Shown one piece after another: positions 33,311-41,986 of a DNA stretch of 64,000 nucleotides. This stretch comes from DASUCS01 sp041166745. GTDB lineage: Bacteria > Actinomycetota > Acidimicrobiia > Acidimicrobiales > JACDCH01. The translations under genes were made by a program, and so were the position numbers. Where the stretch lies: positions 1-64,000 of the forward strand of contig JBEEGH010000026.1 in the NCBI GenBank assembly GCA_041166745.1. Reading direction: 5' to 3'. The notes beneath the pieces are model-generated. The model made no database searches. It worked only from the letters and a program-made list of their open reading frames with translations, and was not told the DNA's origin. Every line of letters starts with the position of its first letter. Position 1 is the first letter of the stretch.

Positions 33311-34159
33311 ATGAGTGAGTTCGTCGTCATCACGGGGCTGTCGGGCGCGGGACGTTCGCAGGCGGCCGATCATCTCGAAGACCTCGGTTGGTTCGTGATC
33401 GACAACGTGCCGGCCGCGCTCATCCCGAAGCTCGCAGAGCTGGTCGCGGATCCGGGGAGCACACACGAGCGCGCCGCGCTGGTGGTGCGGAGCGGCGACT
33501 ACGACGAGGAGATCCGTCCCGCGCTCGAGGCCTTGCGGGAGACCGCTCAGCGCGTGCGCATCCTGTTTCTCGATGCCGACACCGACATCCTCGTGCGCCG
33601 CTACGAGGGCAGCCGCCGCCGTCATCCCATCAGCGGCTCGAGCTTGTCCGACAGCATCGAACGCGAGCGCCGGATGCTGGAGCCGCTCAAGGAGCAGGCC
33701 GACGTCGTCGTCGACACCAGCGAGCTCAACGTCCACCAGCTGCGGGCGTGGATCGTCGAGCTGTTTGCGGCGGATGCGCTCGATGCGGGGTTACAGGTGA
33801 GTGTGGTGTCGTTCGGCTACAAGCACGGCCTTCCACTCGATGTGGACATGGTGTTCGACTGTCGCTTCCTCCCGAACCCGCACTGGGTGGACGACCTTCG
33901 CCCGCTCACCGGCCGCGATGAGCCCGTTCGCGACTACGTCCTGGGCCAACCTGAAGCCCGCGATTTCCTCGAGCGGCTCGATTCGCTCTTCGGTCTGCTC
34001 GTGCCGGCGTTCGTCCGGGAAGGCAAGTCCTACCTCCGGATCGCGTTGGGGTGTACGGGTGGACGCCATCGGTCGGTGGTGATCGCGGAGGAGCTTGCCG
34101 GTCTTCTGCGGGCGCACAACCTCGATCCCGCCGTCCTGCACCGCGACGTCGACCGATGA
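33311..34159 (+). CDS. rapZ: RapZ/YvcJ-family P-loop nucleotide-binding protein
   Basis: 282 aa, normal length. The P-loop is GLSGAGRSQAADHLEDLGW, with Arg in place of the usual Lys, as is common in actinobacterial members; FVIDNVPAALIP follows. The C-terminal domain has VSFGYKHGLPLDVDMVFDCRFLPNPHW and GCTGGRHRSVVIAEEL. In other bacteria the family regulates glucosamine-6-phosphate synthase or competence. It is coupled to yvcK by ATGA. A TACGGT box lies 11 nt before the ATG. Confidence 0.95.
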   Translation: MSEFVVITGLSGAGRSQAADHLEDLGWFVIDNVPAALIPKLAELVADPGSTHERAALVVRSGDYDEEIRPALEALRETAQRVRILFLDADTDILVRRYEGSRRRHPISGSSLSDSIERERRMLEPLKEQADVVVDTSELNVHQLRAWIVELFAADALDAGLQVSVVSFGYKHGLPLDVDMVFDCRFLPNPHWVDDLRPLTGRDEPVRDYVLGQPEARDFLERLDSLFGLLVPAFVREGKSYLRIALGCTGGRHRSVVIAEELAGLLRAHNLDPAVLHRDVDR

Positions 34160-34962
34160 GGGTTGTCGCCATCGGTGGAGGCCACGGTCTCGCGGTCACC
34201 CTGCGGGCCGCGTCCACCTACGCCGACTCGCTGACCGCGGTCGTCACGGTGGCCGACGACGGCGGGTCCAGCGGACGTCTCCGTGATGTCACTGGCCTCC
34301 CAGCGATGGGCGACATCCGCCGGTGCCTGTCCGCCCTGGCGCAGCCGCCGGCGCTCGGTGAGGCGTTCGAGCATCGCTTCACCGGTGCGCTCAACGGCCA
34401 TGCGCTCGGCAACCTCGTGATCGCCGCTCTCGCGCAGCGGGTCGGGTTTCGGGCCGCCATCGACGAGCTCGCACGCTTGCTCGCCGTACCGGCGCGAGTG
34501 CTCCCCGCAACCGAGGAACCCGTCGAGCTCGTCGCCATGACCGGCGACGGCATCGTGCACGGCCAAGTGGCGATCCAGCAGTCGACCGGGGTGAAGCGAG
34601 TGAGCCTCGAGCCATCCGATCCGAAGGCCGATCCAGACGCCGTCGCCGCCATCGAGCTCGCGGATCAGATCGTCATCGGCCCGGGTTCGTTGTTCACGAG
34701 CGTCCTGGCCGCCCTCGCGGTCCCCGGCATCCGAGACGCGGTCGCGCGAAGCAGCTCGCCCGTTGTGTATGTGGGCAACCTGCGGCCGCAGATCCCAGAG
34801 ACGAACGGCTTCGCGTCGGCTGCTCACGTGGAGGCGCTGCACGACCACGGCGTCGAGCCAGACGTGGTGATCGCCGATCCGGGTCTCGCCCGCACGGACG
34901 GGCGGGCGCACGACCCGACCTTGCTGGCACAGGCCCTTGTTGGGTACGCCAAGCCCGTCTGA
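34156..34962 (+). CDS. yvcK: YvcK/CofD-like gluconeogenesis factor
   Basis: 268 aa from the ATG at 34156, rather short for the family (about 310-340). It starts MRVVAIGGGHGLAVTLRAAS and continues with TVADDGGSSGRLR, MGDIRRCLSAL, IVIGPGSLFTSVLAAL and VYVGNLRPQIPETNGF, the conserved CofD/YvcK blocks that bind nucleotide sugars. In many Gram-positives whiA follows; here gap does, after 40 nt. It probably supports cell-wall metabolism on gluconeogenic carbon sources. Confidence 0.94.
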   Translation: MRVVAIGGGHGLAVTLRAASTYADSLTAVVTVADDGGSSGRLRDVTGLPAMGDIRRCLSALAQPPALGEAFEHRFTGALNGHALGNLVIAALAQRVGFRAAIDELARLLAVPARVLPATEEPVELVAMTGDGIVHGQVAIQQSTGVKRVSLEPSDPKADPDAVAAIELADQIVIGPGSLFTSVLAALAVPGIRDAVARSSSPVVYVGNLRPQIPETNGFASAAHVEALHDHGVEPDVVIADPGLARTDGRAHDPTLLAQALVGYAKPV

Positions 34963-34963
34963 G

Positions 34964-34969
34964 TAGGGT
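34964..34969 (+). promoter_or_regulatory. Candidate -10 box and ribosome site for the gap operon
   Basis: TAGGGT begins 2 nt after the yvcK stop, and a strong AGGAGG at 34986-34991 precedes the gap ATG at 35003. Unlike several other genes here, gap would have a short leader with a normal Shine-Dalgarno sequence. Confidence 0.45.
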
Positions 34970-35002
34970 CGAGAGGCACGCTCTGAGGAGGCAAATCAGC
35001 AC

Positions 35003-36016
35003 ATGACGATCCGCGTCGGCATCAACGGTTTCGGGCGCATCGGGCGCAACTTCTTGCGGGCGGCGAAGCAGCGCGGCGCCGACATCGACTTCGTTGCCGC
35101 CAATGAGCCGTTCCAGTCCATCGGGCTGGCGGCCCATTTGATGAAGTACGACACGATCCTCGGCACGTGGGACGCCGACATCGAAGCCCTCGACAACGGC
35201 ATCAAGGTCAACGGCGACACGCTCAGCATCCTCACCGAGCGTGATCCGAAGGCGTTGCCCTGGGGAGAGTTGGGCGTCGACATCGTCATCGAGTCGACCG
35301 GGGTGTTCAGCGATCGTGACAAGGCGGCCCAACATCTCGATGCCGGCGCGACGCTTGTCATCGTTTCCGCGCCGAGCACCGGTGCCGATGCCACGTTCGT
35401 CGTCGGCGTGAACGACGACACCTTCGACCCGGCGAAGCACAAGGTGGTGTCGAACGCGTCGTGCACGACCAACTGCTTCGTACCGATGGTCAAGGTGCTC
35501 GACGATGCCTTCGGCGTGAAGCAGGGCCTCATGACGACCGTGCACGCCTACACCGCCACCCAGGCGATCGTCGACGGGCCCAGCAAGGATCTGCGCGAGG
35601 CACGGGCCGCCGCGCTCAACATCATCCCTTCGTCGACAGGGGCGGCCCGGGCGACGGCCCTCGTGCTCGAGTCCATGAAGGGCCGCCTCGACGGTCAGTC
35701 CCTGCGGGTGCCCGTGGCCGACGGCTCGATCACCGACTTCACCGCGATCCTCGACCGTGAGGTGACGAAGGACGAGATCAACGACGCGTTCCGCGCCGCG
35801 GCCGAATCCGGCCCGCTGTCGAAGGTGCTCGTGTACAACGAGGCACCAATCGTGTCGTCCGACATCGTCGGGAGCCCCGCGTCGTGCACGTTCGACGCGC
35901 CGCTCACCATGGCGATGGGCAGCCTGGTCAAGGTCATGGGCTGGTACGACAACGAATGGGGCTACTCGAACCGCCTCGTCGACATCACCGAGATCCTCGG
36001 CGCCAAGCTCAAGTAA
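35003..36016 (+). CDS. gap: Glyceraldehyde-3-phosphate dehydrogenase, type I
   Basis: 337 aa. It oxidises glyceraldehyde-3-phosphate to 1,3-bisphosphoglycerate with NAD. The nucleotide-binding start is RVGINGFGRIGRNFLRA, the catalytic cysteine is C154 in SNASCTTNCFVPMVKVL, and the C-terminal WYDNEWGYSNRLVDI is intact. First gene of gap-pgk-tpiA. Confidence 0.98.
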   Translation: MTIRVGINGFGRIGRNFLRAAKQRGADIDFVAANEPFQSIGLAAHLMKYDTILGTWDADIEALDNGIKVNGDTLSILTERDPKALPWGELGVDIVIESTGVFSDRDKAAQHLDAGATLVIVSAPSTGADATFVVGVNDDTFDPAKHKVVSNASCTTNCFVPMVKVLDDAFGVKQGLMTTVHAYTATQAIVDGPSKDLREARAAALNIIPSSTGAARATALVLESMKGRLDGQSLRVPVADGSITDFTAILDREVTKDEINDAFRAAAESGPLSKVLVYNEAPIVSSDIVGSPASCTFDAPLTMAMGSLVKVMGWYDNEWGYSNRLVDITEILGAKLK

Positions 36017-36019
36017 CGG

Positions 36020-37111
36020 GTGTCGCTTCCGCAGCTGGAGGACCTGCCCTCCGTCGATGGGAAGCGCGTCCTGCTGCGCGCCGATTTCAACGTCCCGCTG
36101 GAGGCGGGCGAGATCACCGACGACCTTCGCATCCGCGCGGCCCTGCCCACGATCGAGTGGCTGCAGGATCACGGCGCGCACGTCACGGCGTGCACGCACC
36201 TCGGCCGGCCGAAGGGCAGACCCAACGAGAAGTACTCGGTCGAGCCCGTGCGTCAGCGGTTGGCCGAGCTCGCGCCAGGAGTCGAGCTCCTCGACAACCT
36301 CCGGTTCGATGCCGGCGAGGAAGGAAACGATCCGGCATTCGTCCAGCAGCTCATCAAGGGCTTCGATGTCTACGTCAACGATGCCTTCGGCGCTTCGCAT
36401 CGCGCCCACGCGTCGATCGTCGGCCCCCCTCAATTCCTGCCGAGCGCGGCGGGGCGCCTCCTCGCCCGCGAGGTCGACGTGCTCCTCGGCTTGCGGAACG
36501 AGCCACGCCACCCGTTCGTTGCGGTGCTCGGCGGATCAAAGGTCTCCGACAAGCTCGGGGTGATCGACGCATTGCTCGAGATCGTCGACGAGCTCGTCAT
36601 CGGTGGGGGCATGTGCTTCACCTTCCTCGCAGCGCAGGGTCACCAGATCGGCGACTCACTCTGCGAGCGAGATCAGATCGAGACGTGCCGGCGTCTGCTC
36701 GAACAGCCGAAGCCCATTCACCTACCGAGCGATGTCACCGCGCTCGGGCCCGCCGACGAGATCCGCCAAGCCGGCGTCGACCTTCCGGCGGGATGGAAAG
36801 GTCTCGACATCGGCCCGGGTTCTGCCGCAGCCTTCAGTGACGTGATCCTCGATGCCCGCACCGTGTTCTGGAACGGCCCGATGGGTGTCTTCGAAGACGA
36901 TCGGTTCGCCGCCGGCACGCGCACCGTCGCGCAGGCGGTCGTCGACACCAAGGCATTCACGGTCGTCGGTGGTGGTGACAGCGCCGCCGCGCTCGCGCAG
37001 TTCGGCATGGCCGACGGTGTCGACTGGATCTCCACCGGCGGCGGCGCGTCACTCGAGCTCCTCGAGCTCGGCGACCTACCAGGATTGCAAGCGTTGCGAG
37101 GTGAGCCGTGA
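36020..37111 (+). CDS. pgk: Phosphoglycerate kinase
   Basis: 363 aa, somewhat shorter than the usual 390-400. It forms ATP from 1,3-bisphosphoglycerate. Conserved blocks are VLLRADFNVPLEAGEI, THLGRPKGRPNEKYS, DVYVNDAFGASHRAHAS, VLGGSKVSDKLGVI, VFWNGPMGVFED and GGGDSAAALAQFG with the terminal STGGGASLELLE. It begins at a GTG 3 nt after gap and overlaps tpiA by GTGA, so the three glycolytic genes are tightly coupled. Confidence 0.97.
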   Translation: MSLPQLEDLPSVDGKRVLLRADFNVPLEAGEITDDLRIRAALPTIEWLQDHGAHVTACTHLGRPKGRPNEKYSVEPVRQRLAELAPGVELLDNLRFDAGEEGNDPAFVQQLIKGFDVYVNDAFGASHRAHASIVGPPQFLPSAAGRLLAREVDVLLGLRNEPRHPFVAVLGGSKVSDKLGVIDALLEIVDELVIGGGMCFTFLAAQGHQIGDSLCERDQIETCRRLLEQPKPIHLPSDVTALGPADEIRQAGVDLPAGWKGLDIGPGSAAAFSDVILDARTVFWNGPMGVFEDDRFAAGTRTVAQAVVDTKAFTVVGGGDSAAALAQFGMADGVDWISTGGGASLELLELGDLPGLQALRGEP

Positions 37112-37896
37112 GCAAAGCCGATTCGAGAAAGCCGCTGATCAGCGGCAACTGGAAGATGCACCACAACCACTTCGAGGCGATCCAGACCGTCCAGAAGCTC
37201 GCGTTCTTGTTGGCGAAGGACGACTACGACGCGGTTGACGTGTCCGTTCATCCGCCGTTCACCGACCTGCGGTCGGTGCAGATCACGCTGGCCGATCAGA
37301 AGGCCACCGACATCAACCTCGGCGCGCAGAACTGTCATTGGGAGGAGAAGGGCGCGTTCACCGGTGAGATCAGCCCGGCCTTCCTCGCGAAGCTCGACTG
37401 CACGTACGTCATCGCTGGTCACTCGGAGCGGCGCCAACTGCTCGGAGAGACCGACGAGATGGTGCACAAGAAGGTGCAGTCGATCCTTCGTCACGAGATG
37501 ACGCCGATCCTGTGCGCGGGGGAGACGCTCGACGAGCGCGAGGCCGGCTCGACCGAAGCAAAGGTCGTCGGCCAAGTCGAACGCGGGCTCGCCGGGCTCA
37601 AGGGCGAACAGGTCGCGGGCCTCGTGGTCGCCTACGAGCCCATCTGGGCGATCGGGACCGGCCGCACCGCGACCCCCGACGATGCACAAGGGATGTGCGC
37701 GCTGATCCGATCGACGGTCGCAGCCGGGTTCGGGGCCGAGGCGGCCGCGAGTGTTCGCATCCAGTACGGCGGCTCGGTGAAGTCGGACAACATCGCCGAG
37801 CTGATGGCGCAGCCCGACATCGACGGCGCCCTCGTTGGAGGGGCCAGTCTCGATGCCGATGAGTTCGCCCGCATCGTCCAGTACCGCCAGCGCTGA
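37108..37896 (+). CDS. tpiA: Triosephosphate isomerase
   Basis: 262 aa. It interconverts dihydroxyacetone phosphate and glyceraldehyde-3-phosphate. The active-site Lys is in ISGNWKMH (K16), the electrophilic His in GHSERRQLLGE (H105) and the base Glu in YEPIWAIGTG (E177). The phosphate-binding loop is YGGSVKSDN. It starts at a GTG overlapping pgk. secG, its usual neighbour, is about 7.8 kb away, beyond an ABC transporter operon. Confidence 0.98.
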   Translation: MSKADSRKPLISGNWKMHHNHFEAIQTVQKLAFLLAKDDYDAVDVSVHPPFTDLRSVQITLADQKATDINLGAQNCHWEEKGAFTGEISPAFLAKLDCTYVIAGHSERRQLLGETDEMVHKKVQSILRHEMTPILCAGETLDEREAGSTEAKVVGQVERGLAGLKGEQVAGLVVAYEPIWAIGTGRTATPDDAQGMCALIRSTVAAGFGAEAAASVRIQYGGSVKSDNIAELMAQPDIDGALVGGASLDADEFARIVQYRQR

Positions 37897-38208
37897 CTCC
37901 GGCCTCGTTGGACAAATTGTTCCGCAGTTTTTCCGAGCACTGGGCAATCTGTCGAACCGTCCGCCATCTGTCGGTATGTTGCGACTTCTTTAAGGTCCAG
38001 CGGAAGCGTCCACGAATCCTCGACGGGTCCGTGGGATGTGGCTAGGGTCACCACCCGCAACACGGACAACGAGCGCATAGGCGCTTCGCGTTCGCCCTGG
38101 TGGTGGTTTCGGACCATCTCGGGGGGTTGTGCGAGGGGAAGGCGTTGTGCCGACCCGGAACTGCCGTGCCAACGGCGTCACTGTCAACCAACCAGGAGGT
38201 CGGCTTTC
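37897..38208 (+). other. 312-nt intergenic region before the ABC transporter operon
   Basis: No convincing gene fits. The first 100 nt are relatively A/T-rich for this window. A TAGGGT box at 38043-38048 with TCGACG 17 nt upstream is a plausible promoter and would give a leader of about 155 nt. A short AGCGC/GCGCT stem lies in the leader. A strong AGGAGG at 38193-38198 precedes the GTG at 38209. No known riboswitch was recognised. Confidence 0.5.
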
Positions 38209-39930
38209 GTGAGACGACAGCGCCGGGGCATTTCGCTCCTCTGTCTGCTGTTTGCTTTTGCCCTGCTCGCCGCTGCGTGCAGCGATGACAAAAAGACCGG
38301 AGCGGGTACGAGCAGCTCGAGCGGTGCACCCACCCAGAAAAAGGGTGGCACGCTCATTCTCGGCGCCGAGCAATGGCCCGACTGCCTGAATCCGATCACC
38401 CAGTGCGCGAACTCGTCGTGGATGCACTGGGCCGTGGCAGGTCACGTGATGCCGCGTCTGATGGAGCTCGACGAGAAGGGCAACTTCCGTCCTTCGCCCG
38501 TTCTTGCGGGTGACCCGAAGCTCTCGGGCGAAGGCACGACGAGTGGCACCGGCAAGTTCACGATCGTCTACAACATCGATCCGAACGCCGTGTGGGACGA
38601 CGGGTCGCCGATGACGGCTGACGACCTCATCTTCAGCCTCGACGCGTACCTGAAGACAACGGGCGCCGTCAGCACCGCCGGCTACGACAAGATCGAGAAG
38701 ATCGAGTCGTCGAACGGTGGCAAGACCGCCACGTTGACCTTCTCGGTGCCCTACGCCGACTGGCAGGACCTGTTCGGTGGCAACCAGGGCTACTTCTACA
38801 AGAAGGCTGCCTTTGCGGGTCCGGACACCAAGGCCGACATGCTCGACTCGTACAAGTTCTCGGGCGGTCCGTTCAAGCTCGATTCCTTCGATGCGACCCA
38901 GGCCACGTTCTCTCCGAACGCGAAGTACTGGAACAAGGACCGCATTCCGTTCGTCGACAAGGTGATCTTCAAGCCTCTGGCCGACAGCGACACCGAGTTG
39001 AACGCCGTCAAGGCCGGTGAGGTGTTCGCGATCTACCCGCAGGCCTCCCCAGGAATCAAGGACCAAGCGGCACAATCGAACCTCAAGCTGGAGTTCGCTC
39101 CGGGCGTCTCGTACGAGGCGATCTACATGGATCAGAACAGCCTGCAAAACCCGAACACCGTCTTCAACGACAAGACCGTTCGCGAAGCGGTGATGTTCGC
39201 CATCGATCGCCAGGCGATCCTCGACCAGGTCATCCATCCGGACTTCCCTGACGTCGAACTGCTCCAGTGCGGCGTGTGGGTTCCGACCGTCGGCGAGTGG
39301 TGTGACCAGACCCTGTGGGCCGACGTGAAGTTCGACGCCGGCAAGGTCAAGTCGCTCCTCGAAGGCGACGGCTGGACGAAGGGTTCGGACGGCATCTACG
39401 CCAAGGCCGGCACGCGTCTGTCCTTCAAGTGGACGATCAACGCCGGAAACAAGCGTCGGGAGAGCATCCAAGCGCTCGTCATTCCGAAGCTGAAGGACCT
39501 GGGCATCGAGGCGGTGCCGGACAACACCGACGCCGACACGCTGTTCCAGACCCGCCTGCCGCAGCGCCAGCTCGAGATGGGCACGTACATTCAAACGGCG
39601 TCCCCTGACCCGAGCGTCACGACGATCCTGAGTTGCAAGCAGATCCCGTCGCCGGAGAACAGCTTCTCCGGCCAGAACTCGGTGGCCTGGTGCAACCAGC
39701 AGGCGACCGACTTGATGGATCAGTCCGACAAGACCCCGGATCCGGGGAAGCGTCTGGACCTCATCCACCAGATCGCCAAGCTGCTCCGGCAAGACGCCGT
39801 GTTGCTGCCGATGTACCAACTGCCGAACGTGACGATCGTCCGTACGGACAAGATCGACGGACCAACGACGTTGTACACACCGGCGTCGTACTCCGCATTC
39901 GGCAACATCTACGACTGGTCACTGAAGTAA
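38209..39930 (+). CDS. ABC transporter substrate-binding lipoprotein, family 5 (peptide/oligopeptide)
   Basis: 573 aa from a GTG with AGGAGG 10 nt upstream. A basic N-terminus, hydrophobic stretch and lipobox (LLAAAC) mark a lipoprotein. The SBP_bac_5 fold includes GTLILGAEQWPDCLNP, a VWDDGSPMTADDLIFSL segment and KTVREAVMFAIDRQAI. It would capture peptides or similar solutes outside the membrane. It is followed by a strong hairpin and then the permease genes. Confidence 0.95.
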   Translation: MRRQRRGISLLCLLFAFALLAAACSDDKKTGAGTSSSSGAPTQKKGGTLILGAEQWPDCLNPITQCANSSWMHWAVAGHVMPRLMELDEKGNFRPSPVLAGDPKLSGEGTTSGTGKFTIVYNIDPNAVWDDGSPMTADDLIFSLDAYLKTTGAVSTAGYDKIEKIESSNGGKTATLTFSVPYADWQDLFGGNQGYFYKKAAFAGPDTKADMLDSYKFSGGPFKLDSFDATQATFSPNAKYWNKDRIPFVDKVIFKPLADSDTELNAVKAGEVFAIYPQASPGIKDQAAQSNLKLEFAPGVSYEAIYMDQNSLQNPNTVFNDKTVREAVMFAIDRQAILDQVIHPDFPDVELLQCGVWVPTVGEWCDQTLWADVKFDAGKVKSLLEGDGWTKGSDGIYAKAGTRLSFKWTINAGNKRRESIQALVIPKLKDLGIEAVPDNTDADTLFQTRLPQRQLEMGTYIQTASPDPSVTTILSCKQIPSPENSFSGQNSVAWCNQQATDLMDQSDKTPDPGKRLDLIHQIAKLLRQDAVLLPMYQLPNVTIVRTDKIDGPTTLYTPASYSAFGNIYDWSLK

Positions 39931-39945
39931 CCCATCTGATTCGCT

Positions 39946-39976
39946 CGGCGGGGGTGCCAAGCAGGCACCCCCGCCG
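39946..39976. terminator. Perfect 13-bp hairpin between the binding-protein and permease genes
   Basis: CGGCGGGGGTGCC-aagca-GGCACCCCCGCCG lies 15 nt after the binding-protein stop. No T-run follows. Such stable stems often stabilise the upstream message or partly terminate, so that the binding protein outnumbers the permease. It could equally be a full terminator if the permeases have their own promoter. Confidence 0.65.
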
Positions 39977-39999
39977 GTCGAGCAGAATCGCGGCGCTTT

Positions 40000-40959
40000 A
40001 TGGTTCTCTACGCCATTCGTCGGCTCTTGTGGTCGATTCCTGTCGTCATCATCGCGAGCATCCTCGTGTTCGTCGCTGTGAAGTCGACGACCAATCCGTC
40101 GGCCCAGCGGTGTCCGACATGCCGCGCTGAAGACTCGCAGCGCCTGGCACAGCAATTGCACCTGAACGAATCCGGCGCGAGCCAGTACATCAACTGGTTC
40201 GGGAAGTTCTCCCACGGTGATTTCGGCAAGACGTTGCGGCAGAAGCCCGTCTGGCCCGACCTGCGCGACGCGATCATCGTCACCCTGCAGCTCGGCGCGC
40301 TGGCCTACGTCATCACGATCGGGCTCGGCCTCACCATGGGGGTGATCTCGGCGATAAAGCAGTACTCGTGGTTCGACAGTCTCTCGACGGGCGCATCGTT
40401 CTTCGGTCTGTCGATACCACCGTTCTTCTTCGGCCTCATCCTGCAGATCGTGCTCGTCCTGAAGTTCCGAGACTGGTTCGGTACCACGCCGTTCTTCACC
40501 TCGGGCGTGAACAATTCGAGCAGCACCGGGCTCGGCTACGACCGGTTGATTCACCTGATCCTCCCCGCGTTCACCGTGGCCGTGCAGGGCATCGCGATCT
40601 ACAGCCGGTACATGCGGTCGAGCATGCTCGACGTGCTCAACTCCGACTTCCTCCGCACCGCGCGGGCCAAGGGCATCTCGGAGCGGCGGGTGATCGTGCG
40701 CCATGCGCTGCGCAACGCGCTGATTCCGGTCGTGACGTACTCCGCGATCGACGTCGGCGCGATCATCGGCGGCCTCGTGATCACCGAGCAGATCTTCCAG
40801 ATACCCGGGATGGGCGTCTACTTCCTGCAGGCCTTCCGAGACGGCGAGTACGTCAAGATCCTGCCGTGGATGATGCTGGTCGTCCTGTCGGTCATCGTGC
40901 TCAACCTCATCGCCGATCTTGTGTACGGCGTGCTCGATCCGAGGATTCGTCTTGACTGA
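40000..40959 (+). CDS. dppB: ABC transporter permease, DppB/OppB type
   Basis: 319 aa with about six TM helices. Conserved pieces are the N-terminal IRRLLWSIPVVIIASILVFVAV, a short periplasmic domain with WFGKFSHGDFGKTLR, and the EAA-like loop DFLRTARAKGISERRVIVRHALRNALIPVV that contacts the ATPase. The terminal VYGVLDPRIRLD is typical of the DppB family. It partners the protein encoded at 40952. Confidence 0.95.
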   Translation: MVLYAIRRLLWSIPVVIIASILVFVAVKSTTNPSAQRCPTCRAEDSQRLAQQLHLNESGASQYINWFGKFSHGDFGKTLRQKPVWPDLRDAIIVTLQLGALAYVITIGLGLTMGVISAIKQYSWFDSLSTGASFFGLSIPPFFFGLILQIVLVLKFRDWFGTTPFFTSGVNNSSSTGLGYDRLIHLILPAFTVAVQGIAIYSRYMRSSMLDVLNSDFLRTARAKGISERRVIVRHALRNALIPVVTYSAIDVGAIIGGLVITEQIFQIPGMGVYFLQAFRDGEYVKILPWMMLVVLSVIVLNLIADLVYGVLDPRIRLD

Positions 40960-41974
40960 GCTCGAGCACGAGCACCGTCCGGGCGAGCACGCGGTCGTCC
41001 TGCAGGGCGAGCTGCCGCCCGACGACTCCCTCGAGACGCCCGATGCTGTCGATGCGCTGACGACCGCCGGCCAGGGTCTCTCGACGAAGCCGCTGTCACC
41101 CGGCCGACTGGCGTGGCGCCGTTTCCGGCGGCACAAGCCTGCGCTCGTCAGTGCGTTCTTGCTCGTCGTCATCTCGGTAGTGGTGTTCTTTCCGCAGCTC
41201 CTCACGAGCTCCGACCCCATCCGCGGCAACCCGAAGGCCGCCAACCAGGCTCCGTCGGCGACGCATTGGTTCGGCACGAACAACCTCGGCGTCGATCAAC
41301 TGTCGCGGATCCTGCACGGCGGCCAGATCTCACTGAAGGTCGGGCTGGCCGTCGCCCTCGTGTCAGCGGTGGTCGGCGTCGCCATCGGGGCCATGGCCGG
41401 CTACTACGGCAAGTGGCTCGACAACTTGCTCATGCGCGTGACCGACCTCTTCCTCGCCATTCCACTCTTGGTCGCACTCATCATCCTCAGCCGCCTGCCC
41501 GCGCAGAACAAGTGGGCGCAGACCGTTGTGGGGGAGACGAACAGCTTGCGGTCCATCGTGACGATCCTGTCGCTGTTCTTCTGGATGCCGATGGCCCGCA
41601 TCGTCAGGGGTCAGATCCTCTCGCTCAAGGAGAAGGAGTTCGTCGAGGCGGCGCGAGCACTCGGCGCCCGTGACCGACGGATCCTCGTCCGGCACCTCGT
41701 GCCCAACTGCACTGGCGCGATCGTCGTGAACGTCACGCTCAGCGTCGCCGCGGCCATCCTCACCGAGGCCGCCTTGTCGTTCCTCGGCTACGGCATCCAG
41801 GGAACGCTCATCCCGACATGGGGGTTCATGATCGCCGACGAGAAGGGCTCGTACCAGACCCACCCCTGGCTCGTTCTGTTCCCGGGCATGGCCATCCTGC
41901 TCGTCGTGCTGTGCGTGAACTACCTCGGCGACGGTCTTCGCGACGCGCTCGACCCGAAGCAGCGCAAGGTCTAG
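40952..41974 (+). CDS. dppC: ABC transporter permease, DppC/OppC type
   Basis: 340 aa if started at the TTG at 40952, which overlaps the dppB stop by 8 nt; no better start is near. A cytosolic N-terminus of about 60 residues precedes the first helix (PALVSAFLLVVISVVVFFPQLL). The EAA-like loop is EFVEAARALGARDRRILVRHLVPNC, and LNYLGDGLRDALDPKQR-type residues close the protein (here VNYLGDGLRDALDPKQRKV). Confidence 0.93.
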   Translation: MTELEHEHRPGEHAVVLQGELPPDDSLETPDAVDALTTAGQGLSTKPLSPGRLAWRRFRRHKPALVSAFLLVVISVVVFFPQLLTSSDPIRGNPKAANQAPSATHWFGTNNLGVDQLSRILHGGQISLKVGLAVALVSAVVGVAIGAMAGYYGKWLDNLLMRVTDLFLAIPLLVALIILSRLPAQNKWAQTVVGETNSLRSIVTILSLFFWMPMARIVRGQILSLKEKEFVEAARALGARDRRILVRHLVPNCTGAIVVNVTLSVAAAILTEAALSFLGYGIQGTLIPTWGFMIADEKGSYQTHPWLVLFPGMAILLVVLCVNYLGDGLRDALDPKQRKV

Positions 41975-41986
41975 TGCGGCACTAGA
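41970..41986. repeat. 17-bp palindrome at the dppC stop / dppD start
   Basis: TCTAGTG-cgg-CACTAGA has 7-bp arms. It contains the dppC stop codon and ends on the A of the dppD ATG. It may be a small coupling hairpin; no Shine-Dalgarno sequence is visible for dppD. Confidence 0.45.

Noticed and set aside
38038..38208. Longer N-terminus for the binding protein
   Set aside because: A signal peptide with lipobox and an AGGAGG site place the start at 38209.
37897..38208. Riboswitch or small RNA before the transporter operon
   Set aside because: No known aptamer pattern or strong long-range helices were recognised; only a candidate promoter and a ribosome site can be supported.
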